Shown piece by piece: positions 1 to 5,967 of a DNA stretch of 7,599 nucleotides. Every line of letters starts with the position of its first letter. Positions within the stretch are counted from its first letter, which is position 1. The stretch is from Ruminococcaceae bacterium UBA6413 (lineage in GTDB: Bacteria > Bacillota > Clostridia > Oscillospirales > Ruminococcaceae): NCBI GenBank assembly GCA_002437415.1, contig DJPL01000049.1, positions 1 to 7,599 of the forward strand, read 5' to 3'. A program made the translations under genes and the position numbers. The notes below the pieces were generated by a model. The model was not told the origin of the DNA, did no database searches, and worked only from the letters and a program-made list of their open reading frames with translations.

Positions 1-17
1 CATTTTATCATCAAATC

Positions 18-36
18 CTTTTGCAATTTGCAAAAG
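18..36. promoter_or_regulatory. 19-bp inverted repeat, candidate operator
   Basis: Perfect inverted repeat with 9-base arms CTTTTGCAA and TTGCAAAAG around a central T. It lies about 20 bases upstream of the -35 region of the GH43 promoter, where an activator or repressor dimer would bind. No T-tract follows, so a terminator for an upstream gene is unlikely. The binding protein is unknown; the AraC-type regulator of this operon and LacI-type sugar regulators are both possible. Confidence 0.5.
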
Positions 37-38
37 CA

Positions 39-66
39 CGGTGTACTGCCGTGTCGGCTTACACCG
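39..66. promoter_or_regulatory. Imperfect inverted repeat overlapping the -35 region
   Basis: Outer arms CGGTGTA (39-45) and TACACCG (60-66) are perfectly complementary and enclose a second stem GCCG/CGGC (48-51 with 55-58) around TGT. An alternative pairing TGTCGG (52-57) with CCGACA (64-69) is also possible. The repeat covers the predicted -35 element at 58-63 and lies upstream of the predicted start site. It is therefore more likely a DNA operator than an RNA attenuator. Confidence 0.45.
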
Positions 67-85
67 ACATGATTTGTGATATAAT
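58..85 (+). promoter_or_regulatory. Sigma-A type extended -10 promoter for the glycosidase operon
   Basis: A consensus -10 TATAAT lies at 80-85 with an extended -10 TG at 77-78. A weak -35 CTTACA at 58-63 is spaced 16 bases away. Transcription would start near 92 and give a leader of about 30 bases before the GH43 start codon. The weak -35 lies under an inverted repeat, which suits a regulated promoter. Confidence 0.65.
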
Positions 86-123
86 CAAACTTACAAAATA
101 ATTTACCGAAAGGAAAAACAGAT

Positions 124-1476
124 ATGCCAAATCCATATTTACCTTGTTGGGAATATATCCCCGACGGAGAGCCGCGAGTTTTCGGTGACCGTGTATACAT
201 CTACGGTTCGCATGACAGAGCGGGTTCGGACGAATTTTGCGACTATATTCTCAAGTGCTGGAGCGCTCCGGTAAACGACCTTAACAACTGGGTGTGCCAC
301 GGTGTTACATTCCGTGTAAAGCCCGAGGGTGACCGCCCCTCAGATACCGACTGGACACCCGACAGCAATCAGCTTCTTTTTGCTCCTGACGTTGTGTACA
401 GAGATGGAAAATATTATCTGTATGCTTACATAGTGAATGCGATCGGCTGTGTTGCTGTCAGCGACCGCCCCGAAGGACCTTTCACGCTTCTCTCCAAGTA
501 CAAGTATACCATATCGGATGAGGTATGCTGTAACGGCTGGTTCATCGACCCGGGCGTACTGGTTGACGATGACGGCAGAACCTATATCTACTGCGGCTTT
601 GAACGCTCATTTATGGCAGAGGTAAACACCGATACAATGTACACGATAAAGGATAACAGCTGTATCGAGCACATTATCCCGATAATCCCTGACAAGGAAA
701 ACGGCTTTGATGAGGAAGAAACGCTCTTCTTCGAGGCTTGCTCACCCCGCAAGGTCGGCGATACATATTACCTTATCTATTCACCAAAGCGCGGTTCACG
801 GCTTGCCTACGCCACTTCCGACAAGCCTACAGGACCGTTCAAGTACCGCGGATACATCGTTGATAACGGCGTTGATTATCCCGGCGGTAACGACCACGGC
901 TCTATAGCTCAAATAAACGGTCAGTGGTACATCTTCTACCACCGTATGACCAACGGTTCGATAATGTCAAGACGTGCCTGCGTTGAGAAGATCGAGATAC
1001 TTCCCGATGGCACTATACCGCCGGTTGAGATGACTTCGCTCGGCTTTGAGGACAGCCTTAATCCGTATAAGATAACCGATGCCGAGATCGCCTGCGTGCT
1101 TAAGGGCGGAGCGTTTGTCACCGAGCATAACGAGTTTGAAAGGGTAGTCACAGGCATTAAGGACGGCTCTGTCCTTGGTTATAAGTATTTTGATTTCGGG
1201 CTTGACAACGGCAACGGAGTAATGTACTTCAAAGCCGATATAACAGGGCTCGGTGCTGATTGCAATGTGCATATACACATTGACAGCGAGGACGGCGAGG
1301 AAATAGGCTCGTTCAAGGTCGGTCACGGCAGCGGCGTTTACAAGACAGAAGTAAGGTCTGTCAGCGGCAGACACGCTGTATTCCTTACTGTAGACACGGA
1401 TTATACAGGCTGGACGGCTTGCTACTTCAAGGAAAGAACGCTGTTTGAGCTTAAGAGGTTCGTGTTTACAAAATAA
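124..1476 (+). CDS. Family 43 glycoside hydrolase (beta-xylosidase / alpha-L-arabinofuranosidase type)
   Basis: The 450-residue protein opens with the GH43 five-bladed propeller signature PDGEPRVFGDRVYIYGSHD, where D14 is the expected catalytic base. D142 in FIDPGVLVDDDG fits the pKa-tuning aspartate, and E204 in FFEACSPRK fits the catalytic acid. Residues about 1-310 form the catalytic domain. Residues about 330-450 look like a CBM6-type beta-sandwich, starting near YKYFDFG and ending in an aromatic, strand-rich tail. There is no signal peptide, so the enzyme should act in the cytoplasm on imported oligosaccharides. The start is supported by AAAGGA at 109-114. It is the first gene of an operon with the AraC regulator and GH5 downstream. 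The family covers xylosidases, arabinofuranosidases and galactosidases, and the sequence alone does not fix the substrate. Confidence 0.9.
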   Translation: MPNPYLPCWEYIPDGEPRVFGDRVYIYGSHDRAGSDEFCDYILKCWSAPVNDLNNWVCHGVTFRVKPEGDRPSDTDWTPDSNQLLFAPDVVYRDGKYYLYAYIVNAIGCVAVSDRPEGPFTLLSKYKYTISDEVCCNGWFIDPGVLVDDDGRTYIYCGFERSFMAEVNTDTMYTIKDNSCIEHIIPIIPDKENGFDEEETLFFEACSPRKVGDTYYLIYSPKRGSRLAYATSDKPTGPFKYRGYIVDNGVDYPGGNDHGSIAQINGQWYIFYHRMTNGSIMSRRACVEKIEILPDGTIPPVEMTSLGFEDSLNPYKITDAEIACVLKGGAFVTEHNEFERVVTGIKDGSVLGYKYFDFGLDNGNGVMYFKADITGLGADCNVHIHIDSEDGEEIGSFKVGHGSGVYKTEVRSVSGRHAVFLTVDTDYTGWTACYFKERTLFELKRFVFTK

Positions 1477-1502
1477 TTTCAATAACAGTTCCGAGGTGAA
1501 AT

Positions 1503-2297
1503 ATGAAGATAGGTTCTATCGGATACAATTACGTCCACGATACCAGAGTTGAGAATTTCATAATGGATCGCCCGAAAGGTCCGGGTGCTGTGCTTCTGCT
1601 CCTTATAAAGACTCCCGCCTTTTTCAGGGTAGGCGACGTGCAGTATCATGTAAAGGAAAACTCTTTTATACTTATGTCGGCGAATATGCCGTGCTATTAC
1701 ACGGCTCAGGGTGATATATATACCGATGACTGGGTGTATTTTGAAAACGAGTTCTGGGATAAGGAATACATAGATAAGCTCGGCATTCCGATGAATATCC
1801 CGGTATATCTCGGCGAGCTTGATGAGCTGTCACACCTTGTGCATATCCTTGTGTATGAGCATTACTCGGGTGCTGTGAACAGCGAGGAAATAGAAAAGCA
1901 TTATATTGATGTGCTTTTCCTGATGCTCAGCCGTACACTTAAAGCAAGAAATTGCCTTTCCTCGAAACAACTCAGTGAGCGGCATTATCGCTTTACACAG
2001 ATAAGAACGCTGATATTCACGATGCCGGATCAGGTCGGCAATGTCGACGACCTTGCCGCACAGGCGGGAATGAGCCGTTCGGGCTTTCAGCATCTGTATA
2101 AAAAGCTGTTCGGAACGACAGTTATCAATGATATAATCGAGGGTAGGATACAGCGTGCAAAGCGCTTGCTTTCATCGACCGGACTAACAATAAAGGAAAT
2201 AGGCGCACGCTGCGGTTATACCAACGAATACAGTTTTATGCGGCAGTTTAAAGAACAGGTCGGAAAGACCCCGACCGAGTACCGCAGTTGTATATAA
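1503..2297 (+). CDS. AraC-family transcriptional regulator
   Basis: The 264-residue protein has the normal AraC/XylS layout. An N-terminal cupin-like sensor spans about residues 10-105 and contains the stretch VGDVQYHVKENSFILMSAN. A helical linker leads to the C-terminal double helix-turn-helix. Helix pair one is at about 182-203 (VDDLAAQAGMSRSGFQHLYK). Pair two is at about 229-250, followed by the hallmark GKTPTEYR at 254-261. The start follows GAGGTGA at a suitable distance. It lies 26 bases after the GH43 stop and 11 bases before the GH5 start, so all three genes are probably cotranscribed. By context it should sense a plant-derived sugar and control the promoter at 58-85, probably through one of the inverted repeats there. 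The ligand is unknown. Confidence 0.9.
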   Translation: MKIGSIGYNYVHDTRVENFIMDRPKGPGAVLLLLIKTPAFFRVGDVQYHVKENSFILMSANMPCYYTAQGDIYTDDWVYFENEFWDKEYIDKLGIPMNIPVYLGELDELSHLVHILVYEHYSGAVNSEEIEKHYIDVLFLMLSRTLKARNCLSSKQLSERHYRFTQIRTLIFTMPDQVGNVDDLAAQAGMSRSGFQHLYKKLFGTTVINDIIEGRIQRAKRLLSSTGLTIKEIGARCGYTNEYSFMRQFKEQVGKTPTEYRSCI

Positions 2298-2308
2298 GGA
2301 GAAAATTT

Positions 2309-3475
2309 ATGAAAAAGATAATAGCGGCTGTAATGGCATTATGTATGATAATTTCAATAACGGCGTGTTCCTCCGAGCCTGTAAAGGGCAGTGAAGACAC
2401 AACAATGCGCGAGATGACAACACAGGAGATAATTGAGGATATGGGACTGGGAATAAACCTCGGTAACACCTTTGACTCATGCGGAAACTGGATAGATAAG
2501 TCGTCTGCCACAAATTATGAAACGGCGTGGGGAAGTCCTGTTATCACCGAGGAAATGATAAAGGGCTACAAGGACTGCGGCTTCGGCGTTATGCGTCTGC
2601 CTGTTGCGTGGAGCAATATGATGGACAAGGAAACCTACACGATAAGCCCTGAATATATGGCGCGTGTAAAGGAAGTGCTTAACTGGGCGCTTGACAGCGA
2701 CCTGTATGTAATCCTGAACATTCATTATGACAACGGCTGGTTCTCGGGCTTTGCCGATGATAAGAAGAGAGATGAATGCTTCAAGAAGTATGAATCTATC
2801 TGGACACAGCTTTGTGACGCATTCGGCGATTACGGCGACCACCTGATGTTTGAGTCACTCAACGAAGAAGGCGGCTGGGAAGATATCTGGAACAGATACA
2901 GCAACGAGGGCGACAAGGAAAAGTCATATTCTATACTCAACGATATGAATCAGCGCTTTGTAAATATCGTAAGAAATTCAGGCAAGAACAACGGCAAGCG
3001 CCATCTGCTCATAGCCGGCTATGCTACCGATATTGACCTTACCTGCGATGAGCTTTACAAGATGCCCGATGACCCCGAAAACCGTTGTGCGGTATCGGTA
3101 CACTACTACACACCTTCAACCTTTGCGATACTTGAAAAGGACGCAAGCTGGGGCAAGGCTCAGACGACCTGGGGCACAGAGGGCGACAAGAAGGTGCTCA
3201 CAAAGTATATGGATATGATGAAGACAAACTTTGTTGATAAGGGTATACCCGTTATAATCGGCGAATACGGCTGTTCGACTAAGAATAAGAAGGCACAGTT
3301 TATCAACCTCTATCTTTCAAGCGTCTGCAAGGAGGCTTATTCGAGAGGAATGCTTCCTGTACTGTGGGATATAACCGATGTATTCTATGACCGCACGACC
3401 TGCACGTTCAAGGATCCCGATCTTCTTGCAGATCTGATGGCGGCAAAGGAGCTCAGACAGACCGAAAATAAGTAA
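2309..3475 (+). CDS. Lipoprotein GH5 endoglucanase-type glycoside hydrolase
   Basis: The 388-residue protein begins with a lipoprotein signal: MKK, a hydrophobic stretch, then a lipobox ITAC with C20 as the lipidated cysteine. The GH5 barrel starts at about residue 45 with LGINLGNTFD, a typical GH5 cellulase opening. FESLNEE gives the acid/base E186 and IGEYGC gives the nucleophile E319. VSVHYYTP and PVLWDITD match other conserved GH5 strand ends. The fold most resembles subfamily 4-like endo-beta-glucanases, lichenases and xyloglucanases; this subfamily call is a family-level guess. The start at 2309 is preferred because AAGGAG at 2296-2301 is well spaced and the signal peptide begins directly. 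An upstream in-frame ATG at 2288 lies inside the AraC gene. The enzyme should sit on the outer membrane face and release oligosaccharides. No cellulose-binding or dockerin module is visible. Confidence 0.9.
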   Translation: MKKIIAAVMALCMIISITACSSEPVKGSEDTTMREMTTQEIIEDMGLGINLGNTFDSCGNWIDKSSATNYETAWGSPVITEEMIKGYKDCGFGVMRLPVAWSNMMDKETYTISPEYMARVKEVLNWALDSDLYVILNIHYDNGWFSGFADDKKRDECFKKYESIWTQLCDAFGDYGDHLMFESLNEEGGWEDIWNRYSNEGDKEKSYSILNDMNQRFVNIVRNSGKNNGKRHLLIAGYATDIDLTCDELYKMPDDPENRCAVSVHYYTPSTFAILEKDASWGKAQTTWGTEGDKKVLTKYMDMMKTNFVDKGIPVIIGEYGCSTKNKKAQFINLYLSSVCKEAYSRGMLPVLWDITDVFYDRTTCTFKDPDLLADLMAAKELRQTENK

Positions 3476-3487
3476 TTACCTCTATAT

Positions 3488-3526
3488 AAAAAGCTCCCGG
3501 GGCGATAAGCTCCGGGAGTCGTTTTT
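3488..3526. terminator. Bidirectional intrinsic terminator between convergent genes
   Basis: A 10-bp stem pairs 3494-3503 with 3509-3518 (one G-T pair) around the loop GATAA. On the plus strand it is followed by T3522-T3526 and would end the GH5 operon. On the minus strand the A-run at 3488-3492 supplies the U-tract and would end transcripts through the DUF1540 gene. The 3' end of the DUF1540 gene (stop at 3525-3527) touches the structure, so the space is used very tightly. Confidence 0.85.
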
Positions 3527-3695
3527 ATGCCTTAAGTTCGAATGACTTACAGTCCGTGCAAGCCTTCTGTGTGGGGTCTGCCTCATGTGTGCCGATCTGG
3601 ATATGATCGAGTGAGCAGTAATCTGCACAGCAGCAGTGATGCTTACAGTTTGTTATTGAACATGCGATGCACTTGTTAGCGTGTTCTGTTCCCAT
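3525..3695 (-). CDS. DUF1540 cysteine-rich mini-protein
   Basis: This 56-residue protein starts MGTEHANKCIACSITNC and has nine cysteines (9, 12, 17, 21, 22, 23, 27, 46 and 49) plus several histidines. The CxxCxxxxC start, the CCC cluster, the HIQIGTHEA strand and the closing CTDCKSFEL match the small DUF1540 family common in Clostridia and Bacilli. The pattern suggests metal binding, but no function is established to my knowledge. The start is supported by AAAGGAAG about nine bases upstream of the ATG. It follows the HAD gene on the same strand after a 92-base gap that holds its own promoter and a palindrome. It ends at the shared terminator. It is short enough to be missed by length-filtered gene calling. 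Confidence 0.85.
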   Translation of the reverse strand: MGTEHANKCIACSITNCKHHCCCADYCSLDHIQIGTHEADPTQKACTDCKSFELKA

Positions 3696-3728
3696 TTTGT
3701 CGTACTTCCTTTCAGAAATAAAATATGA

Positions 3729-3744
3729 GTAAAGTTGACTTTAC
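3729..3744. promoter_or_regulatory. 16-bp palindrome at the DUF1540 transcription start
   Basis: Arms GTAAAGT (3729-3735) and ACTTTAC (3738-3744) flank TG. Measured from the predicted -10 at 3752-3757, the palindrome occupies roughly +1 to +16 of the minus-strand transcript. That position suits a repressor operator or a stabilising 5' hairpin. The binding factor is unknown. Confidence 0.45.
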
Positions 3745-3751
3745 GCTTATT

Positions 3752-3779
3752 ATTATAACCACGGAAGCTGAAAATACAA
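3752..3779 (-). promoter_or_regulatory. Sigma-A type promoter for the DUF1540 gene
   Basis: Reading the minus strand, TTGTAT at 3779-3774 and a consensus TATAAT at 3757-3752 are separated by 16 bases. Transcription would start near 3745, giving a 5' leader of about 50 bases. The promoter lies just after the HAD stop codon, so the gene can be expressed separately from the upstream nucleoside genes. Confidence 0.6.
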
Positions 3780-3787
3780 CGGAAACA

Positions 3788-4438
3788 TCATTCCATTATT
3801 ATGCGTAAAATATCGGAAAATTTAGGCGCTATGTAGTCTGCCTTATATTCTCTCAGTTCTTCCTCAGAGCCGAAGCCGCAGAGCACTCCGACTGACTTTA
3901 TGCCGCACTGCTTTGCGCCGATGATATCGAACTTTCTGTCGCCGACCATAAGAGCACAAGCTCTGTCGGTTATGTTCTGACTGTCGAGAACGTAGTTTAT
4001 AATGCTTGCCTTGTCCTCAAACGAGAAATCAAGCGATGCACCGCAGATGAATGTAAAATATTTTGCCAGATCGAAATATTCAAGCACGACATTTGCAAGC
4101 TTGAGCGGCTTTGATGTGGCAAGATATATCTTTTTACCGCTGTCATACAGTGCTTTCAGCGTTTCGGGAACGCCGTCGATCACCTTGTTTTCGTATACGC
4201 CGATATCGTTGTAACGCTCGCGGTATTTAAGTACAGCCTCTTTTGCCTTTTCCTCGGGAAATCCGTAGAACATATGGAACGACTCCCACAGCGGAGGACC
4301 GATAAATCTCTTAAGATTATCCTCGTTGTTTTCTTCTATGCCGTAATAGCTCAGCGCATATTGTACGCACTTTGCTATACCCTCGTAGGAGTTTGTAAGC
4401 GTTCCGTCAAGGTCGAATAATATATGCTCAAATGCCAT
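3788..4438 (-). CDS. HAD-superfamily phosphatase, 5'-nucleotidase/phosphoglycolate-phosphatase-like
   Basis: The 216-residue protein carries the full HAD set. Motif I is FDLDGTLTNS with nucleophile D9 and acid D11. Motif II is LATSKP with T108. Motif III is the lysine in FEDKAS (K143). Motif IV is VGDRKFDIIGAKQ with D167 and D171. A helical cap (about residues 16-85) marks subclass I. The GDRxxDIIGAK form resembles the streptococcal 5'-nucleotidase branch more than classical Gph, though automated annotation would often say phosphoglycolate phosphatase. The start codon lies 11 bases inside the end of the upstream phosphorylase gene, which suggests translational coupling. Together they could turn UMP into uridine and then uracil plus ribose-1-phosphate. 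The nucleotide substrate is inferred from context. Confidence 0.85.
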   Translation of the reverse strand: MAFEHILFDLDGTLTNSYEGIAKCVQYALSYYGIEENNEDNLKRFIGPPLWESFHMFYGFPEEKAKEAVLKYRERYNDIGVYENKVIDGVPETLKALYDSGKKIYLATSKPLKLANVVLEYFDLAKYFTFICGASLDFSFEDKASIINYVLDSQNITDRACALMVGDRKFDIIGAKQCGIKSVGVLCGFGSEEELREYKADYIAPKFSDILRIIME

Positions 4439-5222
4439 TTGTTCTGTCCTGCTCTATAAGTATTTTAACTGCATTTACTGCCGTTCTTATTGCTCTGTCG
4501 CTGTCCATACACAGTGTATCGGGCAGTCCTGCGTTGCTTCTTTCAACGTTCCAGAGGGCTGTGAATACTGCGCCCGCACGTTTTCTTCTTGCGAGGGCAA
4601 CGGAGAATATTGCGGCAGATTCCATTTCGGAGGTAAGACAGCCGCACTTTACATATGCCGCCCAGTTGCCCGAAAGCTTATCTCCGACAGGCATCTGCTC
4701 GGGTTCGATCTCACCGTAAAAGCTGTCCTTGCAATGAACGACGCCGACATGACAACGCTTGCCGTCAACGTCTTCGGATAACGCGTCACCTGCGGCTTTG
4801 AGCGCTGTGGTTACTGTAAAATCCGCAACGGCGGGGTAGTTTTCGGGGATATATTCGTGTGATGTTCCCTCACTGCGTATTGAAGCCTGTGCTACTACTA
4901 AATCGCCGCCCGAAACGCTGAGATCCATACCTCCGCTTGTGCCTATTCTTATAAAGGTGTCCGTGCCTGAGCGGATAAGCTCTTCAACCGCAATAGCGGC
5001 AGACGCACCGCCGATACCTGTAGAAATCACGCTGACCTTTTCGCCGAGAAGATAACCTGTATAGGTGGTGTATTCGCGGTTGGAAGCGATAAATTCTGCG
5101 TTGTCGAGATATTTAGCGATAAGCGGAACTCTTCCGGGATCGCCGGGGAGAATAGCATATCTTCCGACATCGCCTTTTCTGATTTTGAGATGGAACTGTT
5201 CGTCTTCGGTAAGAAGTGCCAT
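4428..5222 (-). CDS. udp: Uridine phosphorylase family nucleoside phosphorylase
   Basis: The 264-residue protein has the length and motifs of hexameric nucleoside phosphorylases (PF01048). These are LPGDPGRV (about 26-32) for phosphate, STGIGG (67-72), FIRIGTSGG with R92, and SEMES at 198-202 contacting the ribose. PAVADF and CKDSFYG match the uridine phosphorylase branch. The expected reaction is uridine plus phosphate to uracil plus ribose-1-phosphate in the cytosol. The start at 5222 is chosen because AAAGGGTGAT lies just upstream and family homology begins at once; 62 further in-frame codons upstream would overlap the membrane-protein gene and show no homology. Two positions near the base pocket differ from what I recall of Firmicute homologues (E171 and Q176), so the base specificity may not be strictly uracil. 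The HAD phosphatase gene overlaps its 3' end. Confidence 0.9.
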   Translation of the reverse strand: MALLTEDEQFHLKIRKGDVGRYAILPGDPGRVPLIAKYLDNAEFIASNREYTTYTGYLLGEKVSVISTGIGGASAAIAVEELIRSGTDTFIRIGTSGGMDLSVSGGDLVVAQASIRSEGTSHEYIPENYPAVADFTVTTALKAAGDALSEDVDGKRCHVGVVHCKDSFYGEIEPEQMPVGDKLSGNWAAYVKCGCLTSEMESAAIFSVALARRKRAGAVFTALWNVERSNAGLPDTLCMDSDRAIRTAVNAVKILIEQDRTNGI

Positions 5223-5247
5223 AATATCACCCTTTCGTGAAATAATG

Positions 5248-5739
5248 TTATTTTTTAGCTCTTGCCTGTCTTTTTGCGGCTTTTTTTGAAAGCTGCTCAT
5301 CTGCGGGGGCAGTAGTACCGCCGAGAACAGAGGGAGCGGCTTTGTTCTTTTCCTTTTCGCGCTTTTCGATATTGCCGTGTATCTTATCCCAGTTGCCGAA
5401 TATGGCAAGGAGTATGCCGAGCACCGTTATAATAAGGAGCGGCATATAGAGGTATCCGGGATCGCCCGGGAGCAGCTCGTGAAGGATAAGTACGCATATC
5501 ATACCCGCAAACGTAAGTCCGCCGCATATGAAATATTTTTTCAGCATCGCAAAGAATACCGGCACTATGTAGCATATAACGGTGAATATCATCCAGAATA
5601 TCAGTATACCCATAATTGAGCCGACATCAGATGATTCGGTGGTCATAAGCGATATCAGACCGAGAATGTTCAGAACGACCGCTATAACGCCTGTCGCTAT
5701 CATCATAAGTACTTTTAATATAACTACAAAAATTTTCAT
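5248..5739 (-). CDS. Four-TM membrane protein with a charged C-terminal tail, function unknown
   Basis: I do not recognise a family. The 163-residue protein has four hydrophobic segments at about residues 7-32, 41-66, 69-90 and 98-115. A hydrophilic tail from about 117 to 163 follows, rich in Lys, Arg, Ala and Glu (for example KREKEKNKAA and SKKAAKRQARAKK), and is likely cytoplasmic by the positive-inside rule. Nothing suggests a catalytic site. The start follows a weak GGAAA-type ribosome binding site. It is the first gene after a good promoter at 5786-5814 and lies 25 bases upstream of the phosphorylase gene, so the two are probably cotranscribed. A part in nucleoside uptake is only a guess from position; four short helices do not resemble known nucleoside permeases. 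Confidence 0.75.
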   Translation of the reverse strand: MKIFVVILKVLMMIATGVIAVVLNILGLISLMTTESSDVGSIMGILIFWMIFTVICYIVPVFFAMLKKYFICGGLTFAGMICVLILHELLPGDPGYLYMPLLIITVLGILLAIFGNWDKIHGNIEKREKEKNKAAPSVLGGTTAPADEQLSKKAAKRQARAKK

Positions 5740-5785
5740 TTTATCATTTTCCGTTTCGTTTTATTTTATAGATTTCTGTATTCTA

Positions 5786-5814
5786 ATGATAACATATGAA
5801 AACGGAAAAATCAA
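5786..5814 (-). promoter_or_regulatory. Strong sigma-A type promoter for the membrane protein-udp-HAD operon
   Basis: On the minus strand, TTGATT at 5814-5809 and TATCAT at 5791-5786 are separated by exactly 17 bases. An extended -10 TG is at 5794-5793. Transcription would start near 5779 and give a leader of about 40 bases. It diverges from the spoIVB promoter without overlapping it. Confidence 0.65.
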
Positions 5815-5880
5815 CACTATTATTGTGTGTATCCTGTGAAGAAAATTGCATTCGGATTTGTTTTTTCCAACCCGTACAAT

Positions 5881-5909
5881 TTGTAAAATTAAAAAATACC
5901 TCTTATATA
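5881..5909 (+). promoter_or_regulatory. Candidate promoter for spoIVB
   Basis: TTGTAA at 5881-5886 and TATATA at 5904-5909 are spaced by 17 bases, matching a vegetative sigma-A promoter. In Bacillus, spoIVB is read by forespore sigma-F and sigma-G; I looked for that pattern upstream and found no convincing match. The AT-rich surroundings make chance matches more likely, so confidence is moderate. Confidence 0.45.
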
Positions 5910-5967
5910 AAAATCGCACGGGCAGATAATAATGCTGTGATAAAAATGAAAGGAACAGGAACAACCG

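Noticed and set aside
967..1482. 171-codon minus-strand frame opposite GH43
   Set aside because: It is an antisense shadow of a strongly supported GH43 gene, with no ribosome binding site or family resemblance.
5223..5408. N-terminal extension of the phosphorylase
   Set aside because: The 62 extra codons overlap the membrane-protein gene, lack homology to the family, and the ATG at 5222 has a good ribosome binding site.
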